Source of the DNA: Variovorax sp. CF079
GTDB lineage: Bacteria; Pseudomonadota; Gammaproteobacteria; Burkholderiales; Burkholderiaceae_C
Direction of reading: 5' to 3'
Length of the DNA stretch: 64,000 nt
Assembly: GCF_900101545.1 (NCBI RefSeq)
Contig: NZ_FMZU01000007.1
Location: 211,464-275,463 of the forward strand
Part shown: in pieces, positions 19,587 to 29,060 of the stretch
Position numbering within the stretch: the first letter of the stretch is position 1
Layout: each line of letters starts with the position of its first letter
The notes under the pieces: generated by a model
What the model was told of the DNA's origin: nothing
Databases searched by the model: none
The model's input: only the letters and a program-made list of their open reading frames with translations
Program-made: the position numbers and the translations under genes

Positions 19587-21716
19587 TCAGCGGAGCACAG
19601 CGCTGTCGGACGCCTGACGGATGAGGCGCTCACGGTCCGCGGGGAGAAGGAAGCCCTCGGAGAACGCCTTCTCGGCGGCGGCTCGCACCGCGGCCACGTA
19701 GCCCTCGTGATTGCCGTAGCGCTCCTCGAGCGAGAGGCGCGGGTCGCCATGGGCGATCCGCTCGGCACGCGTCCGGGCGAACGGCACATAGCCCCCCACA
19801 TAGTTGCACACTTGCCCCTGATGGAAACCCGCAGCGGTGATGTTGAAGCCCAGGTAGGTGCCCAGCGGAGCCATCACGAGCACGGTGGGTACGCCCGCGA
19901 TCTCGTTGCCGTCGGCGTCGACCTTCGGTACCTTCATCGGGATGACCTTCTTGATGGGCGGCGGCACGTTGGTGGGCACGCCGGAAGCTTCCGCGTGGTT
20001 GAATTGCGGGCCCCAGTCGTAGTCGAACACCGGAAACGCAAAGTTCTCCGGCAGGAAGATCGAATCCGGGATGCCGGGCACGCCGTCCGGGAAACCCATC
20101 GCCTCCTTGTTCGCGTCGACCAGCGTCTTGCCCGCGAGCGTGGGCCACCGGCTCGGCGGCGGCGGCGTACCCTTAAGCACCCAGTCGCGCATGGCCAGGC
20201 GCAGCACGTTGGTGATCTCCGTGTGCGGCACCGGGTTCGCCGCCAACGTGGCGCGACCAAAGTTGTTGCCGGGACAGGTGGGGCCGGTGGTGGTCGCCGG
20301 GATGTGCGTGAAGCTGCCTGCGCCGCCGCCGTGGTTGGTGCTCGGCACGTAGTAGCGGCGAACGTTGCGAGTCAGCGGGATGTCCGCGTCGCCGGCCGTG
20401 CCGATCCACTCGGGCGTCAGCTTCAGTGCGTACACCTCGGCCGACCCGAAATGCTCGATCACCTTCGGGCAGGTGTTGTTCGTGTTGCAACGCGAGAAGA
20501 TGCTGCCGGCGGGCTGGTTGCGCACCGGGTCCGCCCAGTCCACCCACCACTGCGGGCCTTCGCTGCCCTGCTGGTAGAGTTCCAGCACGCCGTCCGGCTG
20601 GGCCCAGCGCGAGTTGGCGGCCACCCGGCGGCCCGCGATGATCGGCCAGGCCCCGTCGTAGACCTTGCGGTTGCGTTCGTCCTGGTTCAGACCCATGAAG
20701 ATGAACTGCCGTACCATGTTTCCGGACTGCGACACACCCCGCACGGCCGTGCCCTTGACGAAGCCGGCGATCGGATTGCGCGTGCCGAAGTCGTCGGTAG
20801 TCTCGTAGCGGAAGAAGGTGCCGACGTCGCGGAATGCCGCCATGCCCACGCCCAGGATGTAAGCGTTTTGCGCCGGGTACACCACCTGGTACAGCAGGTT
20901 GGGATCGAAGCCGTTCCGCAAACAGATGTGCACGGGCAGATTGCCGGGCGCGTTGGCGGGGTTGTTGTCGATCAGAGTACCGGGGAACGGATTGCTGGCG
21001 TCGCATTTCGCGAACGCCCAGTCGCCCGCGGCGATGCTCGGACCCTCGGTGATGACGCCGTCGACGGTTTCCTTGGTGTGCGTCTTCAGTGTCGCCTTGG
21101 TCGTGTCCAGCGTTGCTGGAAGGTAGGGCATAGGGTTCGATTGCACCGTCAGCGGCTTGGAGTCCGCGCCGCTCTGGTTGACGATCCGCGCGAATACGTT
21201 GCCTGTGACGGCCAAGCCGTTGACCTTCGCGATGGGCGCCGCCACCCAGTGATTGGTACCCGCCGCGCGATTGGCGGCAATGCCTGTATTGCCGGCGTTG
21301 TCCGCCTGCCAGCCGCTGCGCAAGCCGATATCGCCCAGCTCGCGTTCGTCGACGACGATGGTGCCGGCGCCGCCACGGTTGGGCACGTCATGCCAGAGGA
21401 AGCCACTGGAGCGGTTCATGTCGACCGGCTTCACCAGATTGAATGTGGTCTCGTAGCGCACCTTGCCATCGGCGTCCGTTCCCAGCTTGATGTCGGTGAT
21501 GACGCTGTTGTGCGGATCGTTCGGGTCGAGCTCGCCGAAGGCGCGGCCGCGGATTTGCTCGTACAGGATCGCCTGCCCCGTGAGTGGCGTGACACTGTCG
21601 ATCACGATGCGAGTGACGCGGGCCTCGGCCGGCGCGGCAGCAACGGTCGCCGCCGTGGCCGCAGCCGCGAGCCAGGGCAGGCGCGACTGACGCCCGATCA
21701 GGCTTCTGGGGTGCAT
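19587..21716 (-). CDS. Large secreted alpha/beta hydrolase-domain protein
   Basis: A 709-residue exported protein. The start at 21716 is preceded by CAGGAGACAGC, a good ribosome-binding site, and opens a signal peptide (LPWLAAAATAATVAAAPAEA). I recognise the type annotated as 'alpha/beta hydrolase domain-containing protein' with AVRGVSQSGNMVRQF as the nucleophile elbow (GxSxSG) and NHGGGAGSF near the middle; a C-terminal histidine (NITAAGFHQGQVCNYVGGY) could close a triad. Substrate unknown; ester cleavage in the periplasm is the general expectation. Located alone between convergent LysR and an FkbM methyltransferase. Confidence 0.82.
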   Translation of the reverse strand: MHPRSLIGRQSRLPWLAAAATAATVAAAPAEARVTRIVIDSVTPLTGQAILYEQIRGRAFGELDPNDPHNSVITDIKLGTDADGKVRYETTFNLVKPVDMNRSSGFLWHDVPNRGGAGTIVVDERELGDIGLRSGWQADNAGNTGIAANRAAGTNHWVAAPIAKVNGLAVTGNVFARIVNQSGADSKPLTVQSNPMPYLPATLDTTKATLKTHTKETVDGVITEGPSIAAGDWAFAKCDASNPFPGTLIDNNPANAPGNLPVHICLRNGFDPNLLYQVVYPAQNAYILGVGMAAFRDVGTFFRYETTDDFGTRNPIAGFVKGTAVRGVSQSGNMVRQFIFMGLNQDERNRKVYDGAWPIIAGRRVAANSRWAQPDGVLELYQQGSEGPQWWVDWADPVRNQPAGSIFSRCNTNNTCPKVIEHFGSAEVYALKLTPEWIGTAGDADIPLTRNVRRYYVPSTNHGGGAGSFTHIPATTTGPTCPGNNFGRATLAANPVPHTEITNVLRLAMRDWVLKGTPPPPSRWPTLAGKTLVDANKEAMGFPDGVPGIPDSIFLPENFAFPVFDYDWGPQFNHAEASGVPTNVPPPIKKVIPMKVPKVDADGNEIAGVPTVLVMAPLGTYLGFNITAAGFHQGQVCNYVGGYVPFARTRAERIAHGDPRLSLEERYGNHEGYVAAVRAAAEKAFSEGFLLPADRERLIRQASDSAVLR

Positions 21717-22067
21717 GCTGTCTCCTGCTTTTTGTGGTGGTCCGACGGCGTCGGCGCCTTGCATCCTCACGATTCGGAGGCACGCCGACAATTCGCATCT
21801 TGTTTAGTCGGTCTTAACTGATGGTTAAGGGTGACAGTCTCACTAGGATCAACTCGCACGCCTGCATCCAGCAATGACGCTACGCCATCCCGCAAGGTAG
21901 TCCGTCGGTGATTCGTGCCATGCGCCAGGGTGTTGTCGCGGTCGGACATGAGCGGACTTGTTTCTGATGGAATGCGTTCGGGGCCCTTGACCGACCCTGT
22001 GACGCAAGTTTCCTGGTTGCCGCGGTGGCTGAAAAATGCGAAACGTGGATATGTCCATAGGCCGAGC
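21717..22067. other. 351-base spacer without a recognisable gene
   Basis: This stretch is upstream of the secreted hydrolase and downstream of the FkbM gene, both on the minus strand. Short open frames exist on both strands but none has a convincing start or protein-like composition. It should contain the hydrolase promoter; near 21805-21832 an AT-richer patch (TGTTTAGTCGG, TTAACTGATGGTTAAG) is the most promoter-like part. I see no repeat or RNA structure that I can support. Confidence 0.5.
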
Positions 22068-22952
22068 CTATGTCTTCTCCGCAAGCAACGGCTTGCGCGC
22101 GATCAGCATCTCGTAGAACCCGGGCGGCACCTCATCGAGGGGGCGAACTTCAATGCGCATGCCCCGCACCAGCGAGCATGCGAAGAACCAGAGCTTTCCG
22201 AGCTTCCCCGCATTGTGCGTTGAGGGTATGCGATCGATGGAATGGAACTCCGTGTAGCCATAGCTGCGCAGCAGTTCCACTACCTTCGACTTGCCATCCA
22301 CGAACTCGCCGAAGTGCTGCTCGAAGACCAATATGGGCGAGTCGCGGTCCAGAATGCCCTTCATTCCCTGGATTGCCGCATATTCGTGGCCTTCGACGTC
22401 GATCTTGACGAGCCGAACGTCGCGCACGTCCGCCACTTCCTCGTCAAGCCGGCGGCAGGGCAACTCCATCGCCTTTCCTGTGGGCTGCCAGCCCTCTGGA
22501 AGCACGTACGTGCCTCCAATATTTCCCGCCTCCTGCTCGAAGCGCAGCGTCCCGTTTGTGTCCGATGCTGCAACCTGGTGGCAGTGAATGTTTTCTGCCA
22601 AGTTTGCGTTGAGGGCAAGGACCTCGTACGACCTGGGGTTCGGCTCGATCGCGTGAACGGCTTCGAAGTACCGCGACATGAAGATGCTGTGGTTGCCGAT
22701 GTTCGCGCCGACGTCGAGCATCGCACCGCCTACGTGGCCGTTCGCCTTGAGCCACTGCGCGAGGACCTCGAGTTCCTCAAACTCCCAGTAGCCGTACATA
22801 TTGATGCCCTGGCCGATCAGGTCCGACGAGAAGACCACCATCTGGGGATGGTTCGCCGCAGCACGCTGTGAGAACTCCGGCACCAGCACCTTGTTCATGA
22901 TCAGGCTCTTCAAGATCCGCGATGCGGCATAACGCCTTCCGAAGTTCAACAT
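22068..22952 (-). CDS. FkbM family SAM-dependent methyltransferase
   Basis: A 294-residue methyltransferase. MLDVGANIGNHSIFMSRYF is the SAM-binding motif I, HAIEPNPRSYEVLALNANL motif post-I, VRLVKIDVEGHEYAAIQGM the FkbM signature, and PILVFEQHFGEF follows. Start at Met 22952 (MLNFGRRYA). FkbM proteins O-methylate sugars, polyketides or other small molecules; the acceptor cannot be told here and there are no glycan genes around it. Transcribed alone, divergent from a small zinc-ribbon-like gene. Confidence 0.9.
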   Translation of the reverse strand: MLNFGRRYAASRILKSLIMNKVLVPEFSQRAAANHPQMVVFSSDLIGQGINMYGYWEFEELEVLAQWLKANGHVGGAMLDVGANIGNHSIFMSRYFEAVHAIEPNPRSYEVLALNANLAENIHCHQVAASDTNGTLRFEQEAGNIGGTYVLPEGWQPTGKAMELPCRRLDEEVADVRDVRLVKIDVEGHEYAAIQGMKGILDRDSPILVFEQHFGEFVDGKSKVVELLRSYGYTEFHSIDRIPSTHNAGKLGKLWFFACSLVRGMRIEVRPLDEVPPGFYEMLIARKPLLAEKT

Positions 22953-23055
22953 GTCCTTCTCCGCCTGTCGTGGTGACTGGTGAAGGCTCCTTTTCCGGGG
23001 GAAGCCTGGTTCTCTCAAGGCATCTGTGTCAAATTGCGTCCGGGTAAAATGCCGC

Positions 23056-23247
23056 ATGTCCAACACCCAACTCACGCAGGATGGCCTGCGCTACGTCAAG
23101 AAGGCGCCAGGCTCCATCATCACCACGCCGCGCGCCGAAGCCATGATGTCCTGCTTCAAGTGCGGGAAGTTCGTTCTTCGCACCGGGATGACTTCGCGGC
23201 GCTTTCTCGGCAAGAACCATCTCGTCTGTGCGCCCAAGTGCCCATAG
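23056..23247 (+). CDS. Small conserved-looking protein with paired cysteines
   Basis: A 63-residue protein starting at ATG 23056 (MSNTQLTQDGLRYVKKAPGS). It has a CFKCGKF pair and a terminal CAPKCP pair about 25 residues later, with basic residues between, a layout that could bind one zinc. I do not recognise a named family. It is divergent from the FkbM gene with about 100 bases between them. The regular composition and two Cys pairs make it more likely real than not. Confidence 0.6.
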   Translation: MSNTQLTQDGLRYVKKAPGSIITTPRAEAMMSCFKCGKFVLRTGMTSRRFLGKNHLVCAPKCP

Positions 23248-23529
23248 GAAGCGCACCGCGGCGTTGCCCACCAAACTCAGCGGCCTCTCGGCCACCTGCT
23301 GAAGTGAAGGCGCGCCGCTCAGCTCAACCTCGCCAGCAAGCACGCGCTCCAGCGACCAACACATCGAACGCCAGGCACAGGGCATTCGCCTGAAGGGACG
23401 CGAAGCTTGAGAAGCTCAGGTTCGAATTCGTCGGCAACTGACTGTCGGTAACACCTGGGCGGCGGATGTGGGTTGGTTCGCAGACCGCGGTGTTTCACAA
23501 TCGGAGGCCGAAGAGAACGGGGTGCCTCC

Positions 23530-24396
23530 ATGAATGAACCCTCCGACAGTGAGGCACTTGCACTGCTGAACGAGCGCCGCGGCCTGTTGCGCCGTATGTG
23601 GGCGCTTGCGATGGTCAGCATGGCATCTGGAAGTGCAGCGCTCACGGCCTGCGGCGGAGGCTCCGGCGCCCAGACAACAGTAGCTGCAGCCGCAATTGCA
23701 GCCGCTCCTGCCCCTGCACCCGCACCTGCTCCTGCTCCTGCTCCTGCTCCAACGGCGCCAGCCCTCGGCGCCCACGTGCTCGACTTCAACCGTGACGGCG
23801 TGTCGTCCTCATCGCTGTCCACTTCCGGCATGTCCACGCGCACGACCGGAAGCACCCTGTTGGCCTGCGTCGGGCGGGGTTTGCTTTCTGCCATCGCGCC
23901 GACGGACAACGTGGGCAATGCCTTCGTTCAGCTCGATGTGGCGCACACCTACACCCTCTGGCCAAACTCAGGGACGGCCTTGTATGCCTGCGAGCAGGCC
24001 CGGGGCATGGGCGGCCACGCGGTCACCGTGGTGAAGCCTAAAGTCACCGACGAAACGACCCTGAGCGTTGTCGAGATCACCGGAGGCGGCTTCGTGCGCG
24101 ATGTGCAGTGGCGCGAGGTGCTGTCTGGCCAGCCCCTGACCAGCGCCAGTGTCACCACCACCGGCCCTGCGCTGCTCGTCGCATGGTGGTGGGGCGATGC
24201 AGGTGTCGACCTGGACAAGACGGCCGTGCCCGACAGCGGCTTCACGGTGGTCGATTCGGTACTGGCCTCTGGTGCATTGGTGCAGTGCGCCGTTGCCGTC
24301 AGGCGGGTGAGCGTGGCCGGTACCTACAACGTGACCTGGGCGTCGACGCCGCAGCAAGGAGCGCAGCTCTGGCTCGCTGCCGTGCAGGCGGCCTAG
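23530..24396 (+). CDS. Putative lipoprotein with Ala-Pro repeat linker
   Basis: A 288-residue protein. The N-terminus has a long charged lead, a hydrophobic stretch and the lipobox-like LTACGGGSG (Cys41), so it is probably exported and lipid-anchored. An (AP)n linker of roughly 25 residues follows, then a beta-rich domain of about 200 residues with several Gly/Thr blocks (TGSTLLACVGRG, WREVLSGQPLTSASVTTTGP, YNVTWASTPQQGAQLWLAA). I do not recognise the domain. It stands alone between FkbM and the FAD oxidoreductase operon. Confidence 0.72.
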   Translation: MNEPSDSEALALLNERRGLLRRMWALAMVSMASGSAALTACGGGSGAQTTVAAAAIAAAPAPAPAPAPAPAPAPTAPALGAHVLDFNRDGVSSSSLSTSGMSTRTTGSTLLACVGRGLLSAIAPTDNVGNAFVQLDVAHTYTLWPNSGTALYACEQARGMGGHAVTVVKPKVTDETTLSVVEITGGGFVRDVQWREVLSGQPLTSASVTTTGPALLVAWWWGDAGVDLDKTAVPDSGFTVVDSVLASGALVQCAVAVRRVSVAGTYNVTWASTPQQGAQLWLAAVQAA

Positions 24397-24436
24397 CCCG
24401 TCTCAACAGCAGCCTGCACGAACTCCTGGGTGATCC

Positions 24437-25729
24437 TTAGATCCGCGCGTCTACCAAGTGGAATGCGCGGGCGCCCGCTTCATAGCCCAGCGCCTTCGCG
24501 TTGCGCCACAGCGTGGGGGCCACTTGTGTCACCGGCAACGGCAGGTCATCGCGGCGGACCGCGCCCAGCACGAGCTTCGCGAGTTCCCTGCCGAACACCG
24601 TTCCCGGTGCGATACCCCGGCCATTGAAACCGTTGAACGAAACCACGTTGTGGTCAAGCTCGTGAAATCGGGGGAGGGCGTTGCTCGTCATGCCGATCGT
24701 TCCATACCACTCATGCTCGAACGGCACGTCCTTCAACTGCGGAAAGATCCTGGCGAGCGCGCGTCGCGCCCAGTCGTGGTGGATCTCCCGTCCCATGCCC
24801 CGCAAAGCGCCGACGCTGCCGAAGACGAGCCGCCCCGCGGCGTCGAGACGGAACGAGGACAGAACCTGGCGTGTATCCCATGCGCCTTGGCGTTCGGGCA
24901 GGATGCTTTCTGCGCTTGCCCGCGGCAGCGGCGCCGTGGCGAAGTTGAAATAGGGCAATCGCACCTGCTCTGCCTGGATGCCGGGCCACAGCCCGTCGCT
25001 CCCGGTGTAAGCATCGGTGGCGACGATGACCCATCTCGCGGACACCATTCCGCCGCTGCTCGTTACCAATTGCCACTGGGACCCGACGCGCTCGGCCGCT
25101 GTCACGCGCGTCTGCGTGTGGATGCGCGCACCCGCACGCAGTGCGGCATCGGCCAGGCCTCGCACATAGGCGAGCGGTTGGACGGTGCCGGCCCGGCGGT
25201 CCAGCAACGAAGCCGGATAGGCCCGAGTTCCGGTGAGTTCCAGGGTCCGCTGCGCATCGAGGACTTCCACCGGGGCGCCGAGTTCCAGCCACTGGCGCGC
25301 GCGCTCGGCAATCTCGGCGACGCCGCGTTTACCCGCTGCGCAATGCAACGTTCCGTTGTGGACGGCCTCGCACTCGATGCCATGGCGGGCAATCAGATCG
25401 AAAACGATGGAAGGCCCATTGCCCAGGATGCCCAGCAGGCGCTGGCCGTGCGACTTGCCGAGCTCACCCAGCAGCACGGATGGCATGACCCACATGCCGG
25501 CATTCACGAGGCCCACGTTCCTGCCGGAGGCGCCAAAGCCGATGTCGAATGCCTCGAGCACCGCGGCGCTCGCGCCGCCCTCGGCGAGGTGAAGTGCCGC
25601 CGATGATCCGGTATATCCCCCGCCGATGATCGCGACGTCGACCGTTATCCGCTGCGTCAGCGGTTGCGTCTTCGGCGCCAGCGGCGCCGAGGCCTCCCAC
25701 AGGCCGTGCGAAAGCCGATCGCCGTTCAT
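24437..25729 (-). CDS. FAD-dependent oxidoreductase (DAO family)
   Basis: A 430-residue flavoenzyme of the D-amino-acid oxidase/PuuB class. The dinucleotide fold is DVAIIGGGYTGSSAALHLAEGG with EAFDIGFGASGRNVGLVNAG following, the block typical of gamma-glutamylputrescine oxidase-like proteins; the C-terminal FAD site reads NVVSFNGFNGRGIAPGT. It would oxidise an amine or amino acid C-N bond. It is the last gene of the minus-strand operon with TRAP transporter, SDR and split transketolase, but 193 bases separate it from the transketolase gene, so it could have its own promoter. Confidence 0.88.
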   Translation of the reverse strand: MNGDRLSHGLWEASAPLAPKTQPLTQRITVDVAIIGGGYTGSSAALHLAEGGASAAVLEAFDIGFGASGRNVGLVNAGMWVMPSVLLGELGKSHGQRLLGILGNGPSIVFDLIARHGIECEAVHNGTLHCAAGKRGVAEIAERARQWLELGAPVEVLDAQRTLELTGTRAYPASLLDRRAGTVQPLAYVRGLADAALRAGARIHTQTRVTAAERVGSQWQLVTSSGGMVSARWVIVATDAYTGSDGLWPGIQAEQVRLPYFNFATAPLPRASAESILPERQGAWDTRQVLSSFRLDAAGRLVFGSVGALRGMGREIHHDWARRALARIFPQLKDVPFEHEWYGTIGMTSNALPRFHELDHNVVSFNGFNGRGIAPGTVFGRELAKLVLGAVRRDDLPLPVTQVAPTLWRNAKALGYEAGARAFHLVDARI

Positions 25730-25922
25730 TGGGAACCTCCGCATTGCTACTGGGCGCGATGGGTGAAGTTGAGCATTCTGCCGGCAAAGACGGCTTTCGC
25801 TGCAATGCCGACTATGGATGCGCGTGCCCGTGCCGGACTTGCTGGCCACAGTGCCGGCGCTTGAAGAACAACCGCGCCAAGGGCGCCAGCACCATCGTGT
25901 TGCGCCACACATCCGCTCGCGG

Positions 25923-26921
25923 TTATATCCAGGCGCGTATGCGCTCGGCCATGGTAGTCGCCGAGATGCCATAGCGATCATGGAGCGTCGGCAATGCGCC
26001 CGCATCAAGAAATGCATCAGGCAGCGCGACGTGCCGGAATGTCGGCGTGACACCGGAGCGAAGCAGAAGGCTCGCCAGAGCCTCACCAAGACCTCCAATG
26101 ACCGAATGGTTCTCGGCGGCGACCACCACACGGTCCGATCGTTTGACCTCGGACAGAATCGTCGCCTCGTCCAACGGCTTGATCGTGGGCACATGGAGCA
26201 CCGCGACATCCACGTTGTCGGCACGCAGCTGCTTGGCTACCTCCAAGGAACGCATCGTCATGAACCCGCTCGCAATGATGAGCACGTCCTTGCCATCGCG
26301 CAGCAGCTTGGCCTTGCCGAGCTCGAACTTGTAGTCGTACTCGTCGAGCACGAGCGGCACGCTGCCGCGCAGCAGGCGCATGTACACCGGCCCCGGATGT
26401 GCTGCGATCTGCGGCACGGCCTGCTCGATGTCCAGCGCATCGCAAGGGTCGATGATGGTCATGCCTGGAATGCCTCGCATCATCGCGAGGTCCTCTGTCG
26501 CCTGGTGGCTGGGTCCGTAGCCGGTGGTGAGCCCCGGCAGCGCGCAGCACATCTTGACGTTGAGCTTCTCTTCCGCGATCACCTGGTGCACGAAATCGTA
26601 GGCGCGGCGCGTGCCGAACACTGCATAGGTGGTCGCAAAGGGAATGAAGCCCTCCTTGGCCATCCCGCCGGCGGCGCCCATCAGCAACTGCTCGGCCATC
26701 CCCATCTGGAAGAACCGCTCGGGGTACGCCTGGGCGAACAGGTGCAGGTCCGTGTACTTGGCGAGATCGGCCGTCATGCCGACGATGTCGGGGCGCTCTC
26801 GCGCCAGTTCCACCAAGGCCTTGCCGAACGGGGCCGCCTTGACGCGCTGGCCCTCGCCGGCAATCGAGGCAATCATCGCCGATGTGGTCAGCCGCGGCTT
26901 CTTGTCGGTCGTGGTGTTCAT
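25923..26921 (-). CDS. Transketolase-family protein, C-terminal (pyrimidine-binding) subunit
   Basis: A 332-residue half-transketolase. The pyrimidine domain shows DIVGMTADLAKYTDL, FFQMGMAEQLLMGAAGGMAKEG, with the glutamate that activates TPP in MAEQ, and GLTTGYGPSHQATEDLAMMR; a transketolase C-terminal domain follows (KDVLIIASGFMTMRSLE). It pairs with the TPP-binding subunit encoded immediately upstream, whose stop overlaps this ATG (TGATG). Split transketolases occur in specialised catabolic operons, where they transfer two-carbon units from unusual sugars. Confidence 0.92.
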   Translation of the reverse strand: MNTTTDKKPRLTTSAMIASIAGEGQRVKAAPFGKALVELARERPDIVGMTADLAKYTDLHLFAQAYPERFFQMGMAEQLLMGAAGGMAKEGFIPFATTYAVFGTRRAYDFVHQVIAEEKLNVKMCCALPGLTTGYGPSHQATEDLAMMRGIPGMTIIDPCDALDIEQAVPQIAAHPGPVYMRLLRGSVPLVLDEYDYKFELGKAKLLRDGKDVLIIASGFMTMRSLEVAKQLRADNVDVAVLHVPTIKPLDEATILSEVKRSDRVVVAAENHSVIGGLGEALASLLLRSGVTPTFRHVALPDAFLDAGALPTLHDRYGISATTMAERIRAWI

Positions 26922-27760
26922 CAAACGGCTCCTTCGTGTTGCGCCTGGTCGAGATGGTCGATCGCTTGCTGCCATTCCGGCGGATCGACGCGGATGAAAT
27001 GGTTCTTCTCGCGCTGCTCGAGAAAGGGCACGCCCTTGCCCATCAGCGTGTCGACGAGGATGACGCGTGGCTTGGCGTCGCTCAGCGCGCGCGCGACGTC
27101 GAACGCCGCGACGACCGCGGGCAGGTCGTTGCCGTCGACCCGCTGCACATGCCAGCCGAAGGCAGTCCACTTGTCGGCCAGCGGTTCGAACCCGAGCACC
27201 TTGCCTGACGGACCGTCGGCCTGCTGGTTGTTGATATCGACCAGGCAGATGAGGTTTGACAGCTGGTGGTGCGCAGCCGCCATCGCCCCTTCCCAGGTCG
27301 AGCCTTCGTCCAGCTCCCCGTCCGACATCGAGTTGTAGACGAAGGCGGGGTTGCGCTTCTGGCGCAGGCCGAGTGCCATTCCGACCGCGATCGGCAGCCC
27401 TTGGCCGAGCGATCCGCCGGACATCTCCATGCCAGGCGTGTAGGTCGCCATGCCCGACATGGGAAGGCGACTGTCGTCGCTGCCATAGGTCTCGAGTTCG
27501 TCCTCGGGGATGATCCCCGCCTCGATCAACGCCGCGTAGAAGGCGATGGCGTAGTGGCCGTGCGAGAGCAGGAAGCGGTCGCGCGATTCCCATTGCGGGT
27601 CTTCCGGGCGGTACTTCATGGCGTGGCCATAGGCCACGGCCAGCACGTCGGCATAGCCCAGGGCCTGGCCGATGTAGCCTTGCCCCTGCACTTCACCCAT
27701 CCGCAGCGCATAGCGCCGAATGCGGTAGGCACGCTCGGAAAGAGTCGATGGATCAGACAT
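26921..27760 (-). CDS. Transketolase, N-terminal (TPP-binding) subunit
   Basis: A 279-residue protein equal to the first domain of transketolase. The TPP site is seen as GEVQGQGYIGQALGYADVLA, LSHGHYAIAFYA, SGGSLGQGLPIAVGMALG and the metal-binding DGELDEGSTWEGAMAAAHHQLSNL with INNQQADG. It forms a heteromer with the next gene's product. Located between the TRAP permease and the C-terminal subunit in the operon. The likely role is catabolism of a sugar or sugar-like compound imported by the TRAP system; the exact substrate cannot be inferred. Confidence 0.92.
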   Translation of the reverse strand: MSDPSTLSERAYRIRRYALRMGEVQGQGYIGQALGYADVLAVAYGHAMKYRPEDPQWESRDRFLLSHGHYAIAFYAALIEAGIIPEDELETYGSDDSRLPMSGMATYTPGMEMSGGSLGQGLPIAVGMALGLRQKRNPAFVYNSMSDGELDEGSTWEGAMAAAHHQLSNLICLVDINNQQADGPSGKVLGFEPLADKWTAFGWHVQRVDGNDLPAVVAAFDVARALSDAKPRVILVDTLMGKGVPFLEQREKNHFIRVDPPEWQQAIDHLDQAQHEGAV

Positions 27761-27798
27761 GAATGGTCCTTTGAGATGAGAGTGGAGCGAGAGCGGGT

Positions 27799-29058
27799 TC
27801 AGCGAATCGTGAGCCAGGGCAGATAGGCGAAGCCGATCAGCAGGCCGATCGCAACGGCATAGAAGGGAATCAGTTCCTTCACCACGTCGCCGATGCGCAC
27901 CTTCGCGATGGTGCTGGTGATGAACAGCGTGGTGCCGATCGGCGGGTGGTAGAGCCCGATCGAGAGGTTGACGATCATCATGATCCCCAGCCGCACCGTG
28001 TCCATGCCGACCGCGGCGGCGAGCGGAACGAACATCGGCGTGAGGAGCAGCACGGCCGCGGGCAGATCGATGAACATGCCGGTGGCCAGCATGATCAGGT
28101 TCATCGCCAGGATGATCAGCCAGGGCGACTGCAGCGTTTCCTTCGCGAAGCGTGTGAACTCGGCAGGCAGCTGTTCGTAGGTCACGATCCAGCCGACGAC
28201 GCTCGAGGCCATGATGATCAGCAGCACCACGCCGGTGGAGATTCCGGCTTCGATCGCCGCGTGTTTGATCTTGGCCAGCGTGAGATCCCGATAGACCAGG
28301 CCTGAGACGACCAGGGCGTACAGCGTGGACATCACGCTCACCTCCGTCGGCGTCGCGATGCCGAAGCGCAGGAAAACGATGATCAGCACCGGCATTGCCA
28401 GCGCGGGCGCGGCGTGGGCGAGCAAGCGCCAGAACGCAGGCCACTGGAACGGCGTCGTATCGCGCGGAAAGTTGCGGCGCCGGCCCTGCACGTAGCACAC
28501 CGCCATGAAGCCCGCGCACATCAGCAGGCCGGGCAGGATGCCCGCTACGAACAGCGCCCCGATCGATGCACCCGAGACCAGGGCATACACGATCATCGGG
28601 ATGGACGGCGGGATCAGGATGTCGATGGTCGCGGCCGCAGCCAGCGTGCCGGCTGCGAAGGGTGCCGGATAGCCCAGCTTCTTGAGCCACGGGATCAGCA
28701 TCGAGCCGATCGCCGAGGCATCGGCCACGGCCGAGCCGGAGACGCCGCCGAAGATGGTCGACGACAGCACACCGACCTGCGCGGGACCGCCGTGGACACG
28801 GCCGATCATCATCGACAGCAGGCTGACCAGGCTCTGACCGAGCCGGCCGCTGACCATCAGCGCGCCGGTCATCATGAAGAAGGGAATCGCGATCAGCGGA
28901 AAGCTCTGCGTCTGGGCGAGCATCTGCTCGACTGCCAGGTGCACGGGCACCTTGTCGATGATGAGAAGTCCGCCGACGGAGGCGAGGACCAGCGCGTGCG
29001 CGATGGGGATCGACAGCAGCGCGACGACGATGAACAGCAGAATGATGAGTGCGGTCAT
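27799..29058 (-). CDS. TRAP transporter large permease (DctM)
   Basis: A 419-residue, 12-helix-type membrane protein of the DctM family. Family blocks are FPLIAIPFFMMTGALM, STIFGGVSGSAVADASAIGSMLIP and DILIPPSIPMIVYALVSGASI, and near the end IGLYHPPIGTTLFITS. It carries the substrate with sodium-driven transport, together with the small permease (2 bases upstream) and the periplasmic receptor. Part of the operon starting at 31445. Confidence 0.95.
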   Translation of the reverse strand: MTALIILLFIVVALLSIPIAHALVLASVGGLLIIDKVPVHLAVEQMLAQTQSFPLIAIPFFMMTGALMVSGRLGQSLVSLLSMMIGRVHGGPAQVGVLSSTIFGGVSGSAVADASAIGSMLIPWLKKLGYPAPFAAGTLAAAATIDILIPPSIPMIVYALVSGASIGALFVAGILPGLLMCAGFMAVCYVQGRRRNFPRDTTPFQWPAFWRLLAHAAPALAMPVLIIVFLRFGIATPTEVSVMSTLYALVVSGLVYRDLTLAKIKHAAIEAGISTGVVLLIIMASSVVGWIVTYEQLPAEFTRFAKETLQSPWLIILAMNLIMLATGMFIDLPAAVLLLTPMFVPLAAAVGMDTVRLGIMMIVNLSIGLYHPPIGTTLFITSTIAKVRIGDVVKELIPFYAVAIGLLIGFAYLPWLTIR

Positions 29059-29060
29059 GG

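Noticed and set aside
19707..21821. 704-residue plus-strand frame opposite the secreted hydrolase
   Set aside because: Composition is typical of an antisense shadow (Val/Arg/His/Gly-rich), while the minus strand has a signal peptide, ribosome site and nucleophile elbow.
21767..22084. 105-residue minus-strand frame upstream of the hydrolase gene
   Set aside because: No ribosome site, no protein-like composition, and it overlaps the expected promoter region.
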